Positions 44,197 to 52,343 of a stretch of DNA of 64,000 nucleotides are shown one piece after another. The notes under the pieces were generated by a model, which saw only the letters and a program-made list of their open reading frames with translations, searched no databases and was not told where the DNA came from. A program made the position numbers and the translations under genes. The number at the start of each line of letters is the position of its first letter. The stretch's first letter is position 1. Source of the DNA: Streptomyces sp. BK340 (GTDB taxonomy: Bacteria; Actinomycetota; Actinomycetes; Streptomycetales; Streptomycetaceae); the NCBI RefSeq assembly GCF_007827595.1, contig NZ_VISR01000018.1:62001-126000 (forward strand). Direction: 5' to 3'.

Positions 44197-44694
44197 TCAG
44201 CAGCCGCCGCAGTTGTAGTAGAGGACGTCCCAGTGGCTGCCCTCGTCGGCGTAGATGTTTCCGGAGCCGGACCGGTACTGCGGGGCGCCGTCCCCGCGCA
44301 GACCGATGTAGGTGAAATTGCCCTTGATGTACGACGTGACGCAGGTGTTCTTGCCGTAGTCGAGCTTGTAGCCGTTCCAGTGGGAGTAGGTGCCGGAGGC
44401 GTGGCCGGTCTCGGTGCCGCCGGTGATGTCGAGGCCGCAGCCGCTGGCCCGCTTGAGGGTCTGGGCACCCTGCGCGGTGGCGAGGTTGAGCTGCTCGAAG
44501 GACGTACAGGTGGGGTTGTTGCGGTCGGAGCAGTTGCCCGAGGAGGACCAGGTGATGCCGGCGTCACGGAACATCTGGGTGGCGGTCGCGTGGCTGATCT
44601 TGGTGACGGCGAAGGCGTCGGTGGCGGTGCCGACGACGGCGGCACCGGGGGCGACGACGAGGGCGAGCGCGGTCAGGACGGAGCGGACCTTCAT
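44197..44694 (-). CDS. Small secreted protein with M15/LAS-type peptidase motifs
   Basis: A 165-residue secreted protein. The signal peptide MKVRSVLTALALVVAPGAAV ends near TDAFA. The mature part has YSHWNGYKLD (about residues 117-126), matching the His-x(2)-Gly-x(3)-Asp zinc motif of LAS peptidases, and SHWDVLYYN near the end, like the C-terminal zinc His region. Cys residues (CSDRNNPTC, CGLD, CVTS, CGGC) could form disulfides. A D,D- or D,L-peptidase on peptidoglycan is plausible. The ATG at 44694 has AGGAAGG upstream. It lies 9 nt before the PL8 gene on the same strand. Confidence 0.65.
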   Translation of the reverse strand: MKVRSVLTALALVVAPGAAVVGTATDAFAVTKISHATATQMFRDAGITWSSSGNCSDRNNPTCTSFEQLNLATAQGAQTLKRASGCGLDITGGTETGHASGTYSHWNGYKLDYGKNTCVTSYIKGNFTYIGLRGDGAPQYRSGSGNIYADEGSHWDVLYYNCGGC

Positions 44695-44951
44695 GGGGAC
44701 CCTTCCTGCGGATGGCCGTGCTTCCTGTGGGGCGGCTGTGCAGGTGGTGCACGCCGATGGTGCCCGAGCACCGCGCGGGTCCACCAGAGGGCGAACGCGG
44801 TGACTCCCGGTTACCGTGAAAACACGCTACGGAGGATGTTGAAAACTGAACGGAATGGGTCTACCGTCGGTGTGGTCAGGTTCGTTGAACGTTAAACAGA
44901 AAGCTCGCGGTATCGGCTCCACCGACCGCGCCCGTCCCCAAGGAGCACGTC

Positions 44952-45560
44952 ATGGGCCTCTTCGGTCGCAAGGAAAGCACCCCCGCCCCCGCCTCGGCGC
45001 CCGCCACCGTCAACCCCGACCTGGTCGCGCTGACCGGTGACTACTCGCTCGACCCCGCGCACACCACGATCGGCTTCGTGGCCCGCCACGCGATGGTCAC
45101 CAACGTCAAGGGCAGCTTCCTGGACTTCACGGGCACCCTGCACCTGGACGGCGCCGACCCCGCCAAGTCCACCGCCACGATCGACGTCCGGATGGAGAGC
45201 ATCGAGACCGGCAACGCCGACCGTGACGGCCACCTGAAGTCCTCGGACTTCTTCAAGACCGACGAGTTCCCGACGATGACCTTCCGCTCCACCAAGGCCG
45301 AGGCCCTGGGCGGCGACGACTACCGCATCACCGGCGACCTCTCCATCCTCGGCGTGACCAAGCCGATCACCATCGACCTGGAGTTCAACGGCGCCGCGAA
45401 GGACCCGTTCGGCAACGAGCGCGTCGGCTTCGAGGGCAAGACCGAGATCCTGCGCTCCGAGTGGGGCCTGACCTGGAACGCGGCGCTGGAGACCGGCGGC
45501 TTCCTGGTCTCCGACAAGATCAAGCTGAACTTCGACATCTCGGCGATCAAGAACGCGTGA
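44952..45560 (+). CDS. YceI family protein
   Basis: A 202-residue lipocalin-like YceI protein. It has GDYSLDPAHTTIGFVARHAMV (about residues 29-49), LKSSDFFKTDEFPTMTF (about 95-111), GDLSILGVTKPITIDLEFNG and a LTWNAALETGGFLVSDKIKL end. These proteins bind isoprenoid-type lipids. There is no signal peptide, so it should be cytosolic, unlike E. coli YceI. The ATG at 44952 has AAGGAG 7 nt upstream. Confidence 0.93.
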   Translation: MGLFGRKESTPAPASAPATVNPDLVALTGDYSLDPAHTTIGFVARHAMVTNVKGSFLDFTGTLHLDGADPAKSTATIDVRMESIETGNADRDGHLKSSDFFKTDEFPTMTFRSTKAEALGGDDYRITGDLSILGVTKPITIDLEFNGAAKDPFGNERVGFEGKTEILRSEWGLTWNAALETGGFLVSDKIKLNFDISAIKNA

Positions 45561-45600
45561 GCCTCCGGCGGTTCAGCCGCCCCCGAGACCTCCGCACCCT

Positions 45601-45647
45601 GAGCGCGCCCGCCCTCCACTCCCCCCGAAAAGAGAGGGCGGGCGCTC
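45601..45647 (+). terminator. Hairpin terminator of the yceI gene
   Basis: GAGCGC-gc-CCGCCCTC pairs with GAGGGCGGGCGCTC (2-nt bulge) around a loop containing CCCCCCGAAAAGA. It lies 41 nt after the stop. Confidence 0.75.
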
Positions 45648-45814
45648 AGCGTGCTCGGAGCCTGCGCGTCCGGCGAGCACGGCTGTGACGTGACGGAGTC
45701 GTTCCAGGTCGGCCATCCCCATGCCCTGATCCCACCTCTTTCTGGGCGTTCCGTCCCGCTCGTCATGCGCAGTGGACCAGGATGGGTGAGCGGCGCTGAG
45801 GCTGGCAGGACGCG

Positions 45815-48052
45815 ATGGGGAATCCGGTGGAGAGTCAGGACCACGTCGACTTTCGTGGCAGTACGTTCCACGAGCGTGTGACGGGGAAGGTGGAGCACCA
45901 CCACCACATCCCGGCTTCGACGCCCACTGCCACATCCGCGCTACCAGCACCGCCGGCAACCTTCACCGGCCGGGACGAGTACGTCGAAGACCTGTTGAAG
46001 GCACTCGACCCCACCACATCCGATAGTCATGGGGCCGTGCTGATCTGCGCCGTCGGTGGGCTCGGCGGCGTGGGCAAGACGGCACTGGCCCTGCACGCCG
46101 CCCATGCCGTCCGCGCCCGCTTCCCGGGCGGAACGTTGTTCGTCAACATGCGTGGATACGACGACGCCCCGGCAGCCCCCGAGGAGGTGGCGCTGTCATT
46201 CCTCCGCGCCTTCGGAGTTCGAGACGAGCATCTGCCTGCCGTATCGGAGGAGCGGTACGCCCTCTACCGCTCCGTGCTCGACACGCACGAATCGGTGTTG
46301 ATCGTCCTGGACAATGTCTCGACGGCTGCACAGGTGACCCCGCTGTTGCCTGGCAGCACGAGGCATCGCGTGCTGGTGACCACCAGAGACTCGCTCGACT
46401 CACTCACCGCACGCTCGATCCAGCTCGGTGCACTCTCTCCGGACGAAGCGGTCGGTCTGGTCGAGCAGTCTCTGCGCGCCAGGAACCCGTCCGACTCCCG
46501 GGTCCGCGACGAGCCCGATTCCGTACGACGCCTCGTCGCACTGTGCGGTTGCCTGCCCCTGGCCCTGCTCATCGCCGCGGCACTGCTCCATCGGCGCAGG
46601 CCACGCCCCATCTCCATGCTGGCCGACGAACTCCAGGCAGCGGCCGACCGCGTGCGCATGCTGGCGGCACCGGGCCAGGACCAGTACGGCACGCAGCTCG
46701 CCCTGCGCCCGGTGTTCGAGGTCACTTATCAGCGCCTGGGCCCGGAGCAGGGCAGGCTGTTCCGGTTGCTCGCCCAGACCCCCACCTCGGACTTCGGATT
46801 CGAAACCGCGCTCGCCATGAGCAACGTACCTTCGGAGGAATTGCTGCAGGGGCTGGACGATCTGGTGGCGGCCTCCCTGATCACCCCCTCGCCCGACGGT
46901 GACCGATGGGACATGCACGACCTGCTGCGCGCCTACGCCTCCTCGATCAGCACCAGCGAGCAGTCCCTCGTCGAGGAGGCCACGGAGGGCAGGACCCGGC
47001 TGCTGCGGCGTCTCTTCCTGCTGGCGGCCTCCGCCGACCGGCAGCTCCACGGCCAACTGGTGGAGAACACCCCCGATCTCTTCGCGAATCGGGAAGCAGC
47101 GCTGACATGGCTGGACGCCGAACACGCCTCCCTCGTGCATGCTGCGTTGTGGGCAGAGCAGGCAGAGCACAGCAGAATCGCCACAGCCCTGGGTGTCTGT
47201 ATCGACAGGTACCTGCATGTACAACGGCATTTCACTGACGGCGCGCTCGTCTTCGATGCCCTGCTGGCCGCGGCAAGGCGGGACCGGGATCAAGTCCTGG
47301 AGATGTTCGCCTTGAGCGCTTCGGGAAACCACCGACATGAATTGCGTCAGTATCGTGAAGCCGCCATCGCTCACACCAAGGCCCTGCGTCTGGCCTACTC
47401 ACTCGAAGACCTGAGCGGCCAGGCAACTGGCTGGTCCAACCTGGGCCGTTGCATGCACCGGTGGGGGCAGTTCAGCATTGCCGCGCAGATGCACAGCCAC
47501 GCTCGGAAGTTGTTCTCCCGGCTGGGTGACCACCACCGAGAGGCGATGGCCTGGAACAACCTGGGTATGCCCCTCACAGAGCTACATCGCTTCGAGGAAG
47601 CCGGTCGGGCGCTCGGGAGTGCCCAGCAGGCATACGCCCGACTGGGGGATCGGCAGCGCGAGGCAACGGCGTGGCTCAATTTAGGGGCGACGCTGAAGGA
47701 AGGTCTCGATTTCGACGCCGCTGCCAACGCCTACATGAACGCAGCCGAACTCTTCGCAGAACAAGGCGATCGGCACGGAGAAGCCACGGCCTGGAGCCAG
47801 GTCGGCTCGCTCCTCACCGACCTCCAGGAGTTCGAACTGGCCGCAGAGGGACTCCTCAGATGCGAGACAGCATACGAAGCCCTCGGTGAGTGGTTCGACG
47901 TGGGCAGGGTTCGCTGGAACATCGCACTTCTCCATGAGCAGCAGGGCAAACGTCTCGAGGCGCGTGCAGCCTGGATCGCCAGCGCCGAGGCATACGAGCG
48001 GGCCCAGGCCTCCGAAGAGGCCGCAAAAGCCCGTCGGAACGCCCAGCTGTAG
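45815..48052 (+). CDS. STAND NTPase: NB-ARC domain plus TPR repeats
   Basis: A 745-residue signal-transduction ATPase. A short N-terminal segment (DHVDFRGSTFHERVTGKVE) precedes the NB-ARC domain: FTGRDEYVEDL (about residues 50-60), P-loop GGLGGVGKTALAL (about 80-92), VLIVLDN Walker B (about 160-166), VTTRDSLDSL sensor and LPLALLIAAALL (GxP-like, about 249-260). Then come a winged-helix region (WDMHDLLRAYA) and about five TPRs from 505 to the end. There is no DNA-binding domain of the SARP type, so it is not a full AfsR. Such proteins act as ligand-triggered switches, some in phage defence. It abuts the convergent HATPase gene with no gap. Codon use is a little less GC-biased than in core neighbours. 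Confidence 0.85.
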   Translation: MGNPVESQDHVDFRGSTFHERVTGKVEHHHHIPASTPTATSALPAPPATFTGRDEYVEDLLKALDPTTSDSHGAVLICAVGGLGGVGKTALALHAAHAVRARFPGGTLFVNMRGYDDAPAAPEEVALSFLRAFGVRDEHLPAVSEERYALYRSVLDTHESVLIVLDNVSTAAQVTPLLPGSTRHRVLVTTRDSLDSLTARSIQLGALSPDEAVGLVEQSLRARNPSDSRVRDEPDSVRRLVALCGCLPLALLIAAALLHRRRPRPISMLADELQAAADRVRMLAAPGQDQYGTQLALRPVFEVTYQRLGPEQGRLFRLLAQTPTSDFGFETALAMSNVPSEELLQGLDDLVAASLITPSPDGDRWDMHDLLRAYASSISTSEQSLVEEATEGRTRLLRRLFLLAASADRQLHGQLVENTPDLFANREAALTWLDAEHASLVHAALWAEQAEHSRIATALGVCIDRYLHVQRHFTDGALVFDALLAAARRDRDQVLEMFALSASGNHRHELRQYREAAIAHTKALRLAYSLEDLSGQATGWSNLGRCMHRWGQFSIAAQMHSHARKLFSRLGDHHREAMAWNNLGMPLTELHRFEEAGRALGSAQQAYARLGDRQREATAWLNLGATLKEGLDFDAAANAYMNAAELFAEQGDRHGEATAWSQVGSLLTDLQEFELAAEGLLRCETAYEALGEWFDVGRVRWNIALLHEQQGKRLEARAAWIASAEAYERAQASEEAAKARRNAQL

Positions 48053-48460
48053 TTACTCCCGCACCCTGAACTCACACCACACGATCTTGCCCGGGTTCCG
48101 CTCTCCCACGCCCCACTTGTCCGCGACGGCGGCGACAAGGAGCAGCCCTCGGCCGTGTTCCGACTCCGGGGACACGTCCGGTGCGCGGACTTCGCCCGGG
48201 CCGCTGTCATGCACCTCCACGCGAAGGGCGCCGTCGGTGTGCAGGGTCAGGCGGAGGACGAAGCCGCGACCCACGGGGACGCCGTGGAGGAGGGCGTTGG
48301 TGGCCAACTCGCTCACGCAGAGCAGTACGTCGTCGCTGCGCTCAGCGATGGCCCAGCCCGTCAGCGCCTCGTGGGCGAACTCTCTTGCGTGCCGTACCGA
48401 CCTGCGGTCCCGGCGGTAGAACACCTGGCGGATGTGGGGGTGTTGGGGTTCTGCGTCCAT
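48053..48460 (-). CDS. RsbW-like ATP-binding protein (HATPase_c_2)
   Basis: A 135-residue stand-alone HATPase of the anti-sigma/serine kinase type. N box VSELATNALLHG (about residues 51-62), G1-like VEVHDSGPGEV (about 81-91), and G2 SEHGRGLLLVAAVADKWG (about 101-118). Streptomyces encode dozens of these, many beside XRE/DUF397 genes. The ATG at 48460 is chosen; a GTG at 48484 would add eight residues. Its stop codon touches the stop of the STAND NTPase gene. It is divergent from the XRE regulator across an operator-like region. Confidence 0.85.
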   Translation of the reverse strand: MDAEPQHPHIRQVFYRRDRRSVRHAREFAHEALTGWAIAERSDDVLLCVSELATNALLHGVPVGRGFVLRLTLHTDGALRVEVHDSGPGEVRAPDVSPESEHGRGLLLVAAVADKWGVGERNPGKIVWCEFRVRE

Positions 48461-48482
48461 GAGGCCAGTGTCACCATGCGTC

Positions 48483-48538
48483 ACTACAGTCGTTCAGTGA
48501 GTGAAGTCGTAGTCCTGATTACTACGACTCCACTACGA
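48483..48538. promoter_or_regulatory. Operator-like cluster of ACTAC half-sites between HATPase and XRE genes
   Basis: The perfect inverted repeat AGTCGTAGT (48505-48513) / ACTACGACT (48521-48529) has a 7-nt spacer. It is flanked by further half-sites ACTACAG at 48483 and ACTACGAGG at 48532. It is a candidate binding site for the XRE regulator encoded at 48573. Confidence 0.6.
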
Positions 48539-48572
48539 GGACTTCGGGTGCGCACGGGGGAAAGGGACACGC

Positions 48573-49394
48573 ATGCACCTGGCGAAGAAGCCCAAGAAGG
48601 TCGGTTCGTGGCAGGCGGTCGGGGCGGTGCTGGCGCACTGCCGGAAACAGGCGAGGTTCACGCAGGAACAGTTCGCCGAGCTGGCGGCCATCCATGTGGA
48701 CACGGTGGGGTCGATCGAGCAGGGAAGGTTGGCGCTTCAGCCGGATCGGGCACAGCAGTTCGATGAACTTCTGGGGACCGGTGGGGTGTTGGCGGTGCTC
48801 GTGGCCAAGCTGCCCATCAGGGAGCGGATTGTTCAGTTCGCTCAGGGTCTCGTCGATCACGAGCAAGAAGCGGTGAGCGTCTACTCGTACCAGACCCAGA
48901 TGGTGCCGGGACTGCTTCAGACCAAGGAGTACTGTCTCGCCGCCTTCGATTCACGCTATCCCGCACTGGGAAGCGAGACGGCCCAGCAGTGGGTGAACGC
49001 CCGCATGGAACGCCAGTTGATCTGGCAGCGCGATCGGCCGCCCGTCGGCCACTTCGTCCTGGAAGAGAGCATCCTGCGGCGCCAGGTCGGCGGCCCTGAG
49101 GTCATGCGGGAGCAGGTCCGGCAGATCCTGGAGTACACCGAGCCCGTTCACATGAGCGTGCAGATCATGCCCATGGACCGCATGCCGCACGCGGGACTTG
49201 CGGGGCCCATGACACTGCTGGAAACTCCCGAGCACGAGCGGCTGGTCTACCTGGAGGTGCAGCGCGCCAGCTTCCTGGTCGACGACCCCGACGAGGTCAG
49301 CGACTATCACCACAAGTATGGAATGCTGCGGTCACAGGCCCTCTCACCCGACGAGAGCGTGCGCCTCTTGAACGGACTGCTTGGAGAGTCATGA
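48573..49394 (+). CDS. XRE-family regulator with DUF5753 domain
   Basis: A 273-residue protein. Residues about 10-70 are an XRE helix-turn-helix (VGAVLAHCRKQARFTQEQFAELAAIHVDTVGSIEQGR). The rest is DUF5753 (YQTQMVPGLLQTKEYCLAAF, LIWQRDRPPVGHFVLEESILRRQVGG, VQIMPMDRMPHAGLAGPMTLLE). This is the typical regulator paired with DUF397 and HATPase proteins in Streptomyces, related to AbaA/BldB-type clusters. ATG at 48573; its stop overlaps the DUF397 start (ATGA). Confidence 0.92.
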   Translation: MHLAKKPKKVGSWQAVGAVLAHCRKQARFTQEQFAELAAIHVDTVGSIEQGRLALQPDRAQQFDELLGTGGVLAVLVAKLPIRERIVQFAQGLVDHEQEAVSVYSYQTQMVPGLLQTKEYCLAAFDSRYPALGSETAQQWVNARMERQLIWQRDRPPVGHFVLEESILRRQVGGPEVMREQVRQILEYTEPVHMSVQIMPMDRMPHAGLAGPMTLLETPEHERLVYLEVQRASFLVDDPDEVSDYHHKYGMLRSQALSPDESVRLLNGLLGES

Positions 49395-49573
49395 ACAACG
49401 CAGCATTGGCATGGTTCAAGTCCAGCTACAGCAGCAACGAGGGCGGCGACTGTGTCGAGGTCGCCACCCGTCCCTCCGCCATCCACGTCCGCGACTCCAA
49501 AACCACGGACGGCCCCATCCTCACCCTCTCCCCCACCACTTGGAGCGAGTTCCTTGACGGCATCGCCCGCTGA
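49391..49573 (+). CDS. DUF397 protein
   Basis: A 60-residue DUF397 protein (LAWFKSSYSSNEGGDCVEVA, IHVRDSK, LTLSPTTWSEFLDGI), the small partner of XRE/DUF5753 regulators. The ATG overlaps the regulator's stop by 4 nt. Function is unknown in detail. Confidence 0.93.
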   Translation: MNNAALAWFKSSYSSNEGGDCVEVATRPSAIHVRDSKTTDGPILTLSPTTWSEFLDGIAR

Positions 49574-49910
49574 AGCCGAATGGGTCCACATAGCCTCGTT
49601 CGAGAACCTGCCGGGGCATCCCAACCCGGGCCGGTTCCTGCTCGGTTGACTGCGTGAGCGCGGCATCGACTGGATGCCGTTCGCGCAGGAGGAGATACGG
49701 GTCGACCTCATGTGCCGCATGGACGAGGACGGGCACTGGCACGGCACGCACGGTGTGAACGTGGACGCCGGGGCACTGTGGCGGCTCGGGCTGCATCCCG
49801 CTCAGCCGACCTCCGTCGTCGACGGGCCCTCCCCGCCCGCCTGGTGGCACGCCGCCGGTGAGCGTTACGCGTCCCGTCAGGCCGTGCGCCGACGCCACGG
49901 CTTCCGCTGA
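49572..49910 (+). pseudogene. ORF interrupted by an in-frame TGA (hypothetical protein)
   Basis: One reading frame gives EAEWVHIASFENLPGHPNPG then RFLLG, a TGA at 49647, and continues LRERGIDWMPFAQEEIRVDL and on to VRRRHGFR at 49910. The coding look continues unchanged on both sides, and a TGG (Trp) in place of TGA would restore one protein. No good start codon is visible before the interruption. A 78-residue product from the ATG at 49674 remains possible. The last 34 nt overlap the convergent FUSC gene. The family is not recognised. Confidence 0.55.
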
Positions 49911-50485
49911 ACCGGCAGCAGGAACCAGGACGCCCCGACGGACAGCACCGCGCCGACGGCGATCGCGGCCAGACGCGTGGGCAGCAGGCTCTGCGCGTCC
50001 TGGCCGAAGCAGCCGAGGAGCAGGGAGAGGGCCGTGGTCATTCCCGCCGCCCAGCAGGCGTAGGCGAGTGGGCGCAGCCACAGGGCCAGGGCCAGTACGG
50101 CGAACAGCACGACCATCGCCGTGTGACCCGTGATGCCGGCCGCCGCCACGCCCGTGGCGAGCAGGGTGCCGGCGCAGGCACCCAGGAAGCGCTCGACTCC
50201 CTTGCGCAGCACGTCGGTCCGGCCCCGGTTGCCGCTTGGGACGACGTGCGCCGTCAGGACCAGCCACGGCCAGTGGTCGTCGTGGAGCAGCCGGCCGAGC
50301 GCGAAGGACGCGGCCACCCCCGCCGCCATCTGTACGGCCATCCGGGTACTGGGGCGAGGGCGCAGCCGGGAGGGCCGGTGCGGGATGTCCGGAGCGGCCT
50401 CGGCCGGCCAGGGGCCGTACCGGTCGGCGGCCGTCTGCACCAGCCACACGCTCGCCCACGCCAGTACGCCGATGAGCGCCGTCAC
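49877..50485 (-). CDS. FUSC-family-like membrane protein
   Basis: A 202-residue integral membrane protein with about five to six hydrophobic segments (ALIGVLAWASVWLVQTAA at the start, MAAGVAASFALGRLL, ACAGTLLATGVAAAGI, TAMVVLFAVLALALWL, LAAIAVGAVLSVGASWFLLPV). The segment DHWPWLVLTAHVVPSGNRGRTDVLRKGVERFLGACAGT (read in parts) is the FUSC/aromatic acid exporter motif. It is about half the size of typical FUSC proteins, so it could be a half-size or truncated exporter. The GTG at 50485 has AAAGG 6 nt upstream. Its 5' end overlaps the divergent MarR gene. Confidence 0.75.
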   Translation of the reverse strand: MTALIGVLAWASVWLVQTAADRYGPWPAEAAPDIPHRPSRLRPRPSTRMAVQMAAGVAASFALGRLLHDDHWPWLVLTAHVVPSGNRGRTDVLRKGVERFLGACAGTLLATGVAAAGITGHTAMVVLFAVLALALWLRPLAYACWAAGMTTALSLLLGCFGQDAQSLLPTRLAAIAVGAVLSVGASWFLLPVQRKPWRRRTA

Positions 50486-50924
50486 GGATCACCTTTCCGA
50501 GGCCGCCGTCCTCCGGCGTGCCGTCGTCCGGCTGAACCGGCGGCTCCGGCAGGAACGCGGGGACGGCGGCCTCAGCCCCAACCGGCTCGCGGTGCTCGGG
50601 CACCTGCACCGGCGCGGGTCGGCCACGCCCGGCGAGATCGCGGCGGAGGAGCGGCAGCGGCCGCAGTCGCTCACCCGGGTCTTCGCCGAACTGGAGGCCG
50701 ATGGGCTGATCGCGCGGGAGACGGGCACGGCCGACCGGCGTCAGGCCGTGCTCACGCTCACCGACCCGGGGCGGCGGGCGCTGGAGCGGGACATGGCCGA
50801 GCGGGACGCCTGGCTGGCCGAGGCGCTCGGGGCGCTGGGCGAGACGGAGCGCGGGGTGCTGGCGCTGGCCGCGACGGTGATGGACCGGCTGGGCACGATG
50901 GACGTGTCCGCGCGGCACGGCTGA
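50472..50924 (+). CDS. MarR-family transcriptional regulator
   Basis: A 150-residue MarR protein with LSPNRLAVLGHLHRRGSATPGEIAAEERQRPQSLTRVFAELEADGLIARETGTADRRQAVLTLTDPGRRALE (winged helix, read in parts, about residues 40-110). The usual DRR wing is present. The ATG at 50472 lies inside the 5' end of the divergent FUSC gene (14-nt overlap) and has no ribosome site. No later ATG or GTG precedes the helix-turn-helix, so the mRNA may be leaderless. The likely target is the FUSC gene. Confidence 0.8.
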   Translation: MSAVTDHLSEAAVLRRAVVRLNRRLRQERGDGGLSPNRLAVLGHLHRRGSATPGEIAAEERQRPQSLTRVFAELEADGLIARETGTADRRQAVLTLTDPGRRALERDMAERDAWLAEALGALGETERGVLALAATVMDRLGTMDVSARHG

Positions 50925-50929
50925 CGCGC

Positions 50930-52297
50930 TCAGAAGCCCCCGCCGAAGTCCCCTCCCCCGCCCCCTCCACCGTCGAAGCCCCCGCCGTCGCCGAAGCCGC
51001 CGCCGAAGTCGCCGGGGTCGAAGTCCGCGCCGGACACGTCGCCGCCTTCGTAGCCGCCGCCGAAGTCCGCGCCGCCGAAGTCGCCGTACCCGGTGCCGTA
51101 GTCGGCCGCGTACGACGGTGTGGCCATCACGCTGCCGAGCAGGGTGCCGACGAGCAGACCGGGGAGGATGCCGCCGCCGAAGTAGCCGCCCGCCCAGGGG
51201 CCGTAGGCCGGGCCCGCGTCCCAGTAGGGGCGGCGGCCGTAGTCGGTGTCGACCTCGCGGATCACGGGGTCGCGGCCGTCGGCCAGACGAGTGGCGTCGG
51301 CCGCGCAGACCGGGACCTCGCGGGGTGCCCCGCCGGGCGGGGTCCAGGCGGCATCGGTGACCGAGGGGCCGTGCCGCGGGTCGAAGAAGCAGGGCGGACG
51401 GCGCTCCGGGAGGGGGCGTCCCTCGCGGCGGGCGGCCAGTTGGGCCAGGGAGAAGCGGCCGTCCTCCAGGGCCTCGGTGACCGCGCGGACGTCCTCTGGT
51501 CTTCGGGCGTCGGCCATGTACTGCTTGGCCTTGTCGTAGGCGTCCAGGGCCCGTTCGTAGTCGCCGCGCATGGCGTCGTCGGCGCCCGCCTCGGCCGGAT
51601 GGAAGTCCAGCCGGTCGAGTTCCTCGCCGAAGGCGGTGATGTCCTCGTCGACGACGACCCGCAGGCGGTCCAGGGCGGCCCGCTGCTCCTCGGCGCGGCG
51701 GCGGCGGTTGCGGCGGACCAGGGCGAAGGCGCCCGCGCCGCCGGCCACCAGGACCGCGGCCGTGGTGACCAGTGCCGTGGTGGACACCCCGCCGCTCCTG
51801 CCGGAGGAGCCCCAGGACGCCGGGGCGTGGCCGCCCATGTTGGCCAGGGCACGGTCGGTGAAGTCGGTGAGCTGGGTCCTGGCGTCCTCGCCCTGGACGC
51901 TGGCGACGAGGTTCTGCACGGCGCTGCGCGGGAGCACCGAGGAGTCGGCGCGGGCGTCGAAGCGGTCGCCGAGACGGATGGCGTACAGGCCCGTGACACC
52001 GGTGGCGGTGCGCAGGCCGGAGAAGAGGTTCCGAGTGGGGTAGCCGGCCGGCAGGACCGCGATGAACAGGGGTTTGTTCGCGCCCTTGATCTGTTTGGCG
52101 AGTGCGCCTGCGTCGGTGGCGGACAGCTGGGCGGAGGCCGCCGGGTCGACGTAGACCGGGCTCTTGCGGAGGGCCTCGGCGATGGTGTTGATGCTGGTGG
52201 CCGCCATCGCGCCAGGGGTCAGCGCGGTCACGATCACCAGGGTGAGGACGGCCAGCAGCAGCGCTGGGAGGCTTCGGGTCCGCAGGACGGCCTTCAT
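50930..52297 (-). CDS. Secreted/membrane-anchored protein with Gly-rich C-terminus
   Basis: A 455-residue protein. The signal peptide (LPALLLAVLTLVIVTALTPG, cleavage near AMA) is followed by an extracytoplasmic domain of about 140 residues (KSPVYVDPAASAQLSATDAG, FIAVLPAGYPTRNLFSGLRT). A TM segment TALVTTAAVLVAGGAGAFALV is near 174-194, then a basic, helical cytosolic region. The last 70 residues are almost only Gly, Asp and Phe (DFGGGF repeats). The N-terminal domain resembles TPM-like domains, but not clearly enough for a name. Function is unknown. Confidence 0.8.
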   Translation of the reverse strand: MKAVLRTRSLPALLLAVLTLVIVTALTPGAMAATSINTIAEALRKSPVYVDPAASAQLSATDAGALAKQIKGANKPLFIAVLPAGYPTRNLFSGLRTATGVTGLYAIRLGDRFDARADSSVLPRSAVQNLVASVQGEDARTQLTDFTDRALANMGGHAPASWGSSGRSGGVSTTALVTTAAVLVAGGAGAFALVRRNRRRRAEEQRAALDRLRVVVDEDITAFGEELDRLDFHPAEAGADDAMRGDYERALDAYDKAKQYMADARRPEDVRAVTEALEDGRFSLAQLAARREGRPLPERRPPCFFDPRHGPSVTDAAWTPPGGAPREVPVCAADATRLADGRDPVIREVDTDYGRRPYWDAGPAYGPWAGGYFGGGILPGLLVGTLLGSVMATPSYAADYGTGYGDFGGADFGGGYEGGDVSGADFDPGDFGGGFGDGGGFDGGGGGGGDFGGGF

Positions 52298-52343
52298 CCT
52301 TCGAAGCTACCCGAAGCCTCCCAAAATTGGGCATCCCTCGGGC

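Noticed and set aside
45815..48052. AfsR/SARP regulator
   Set aside because: NB-ARC and TPR parts match, but the N-terminal DNA-binding and BTAD regions are absent.
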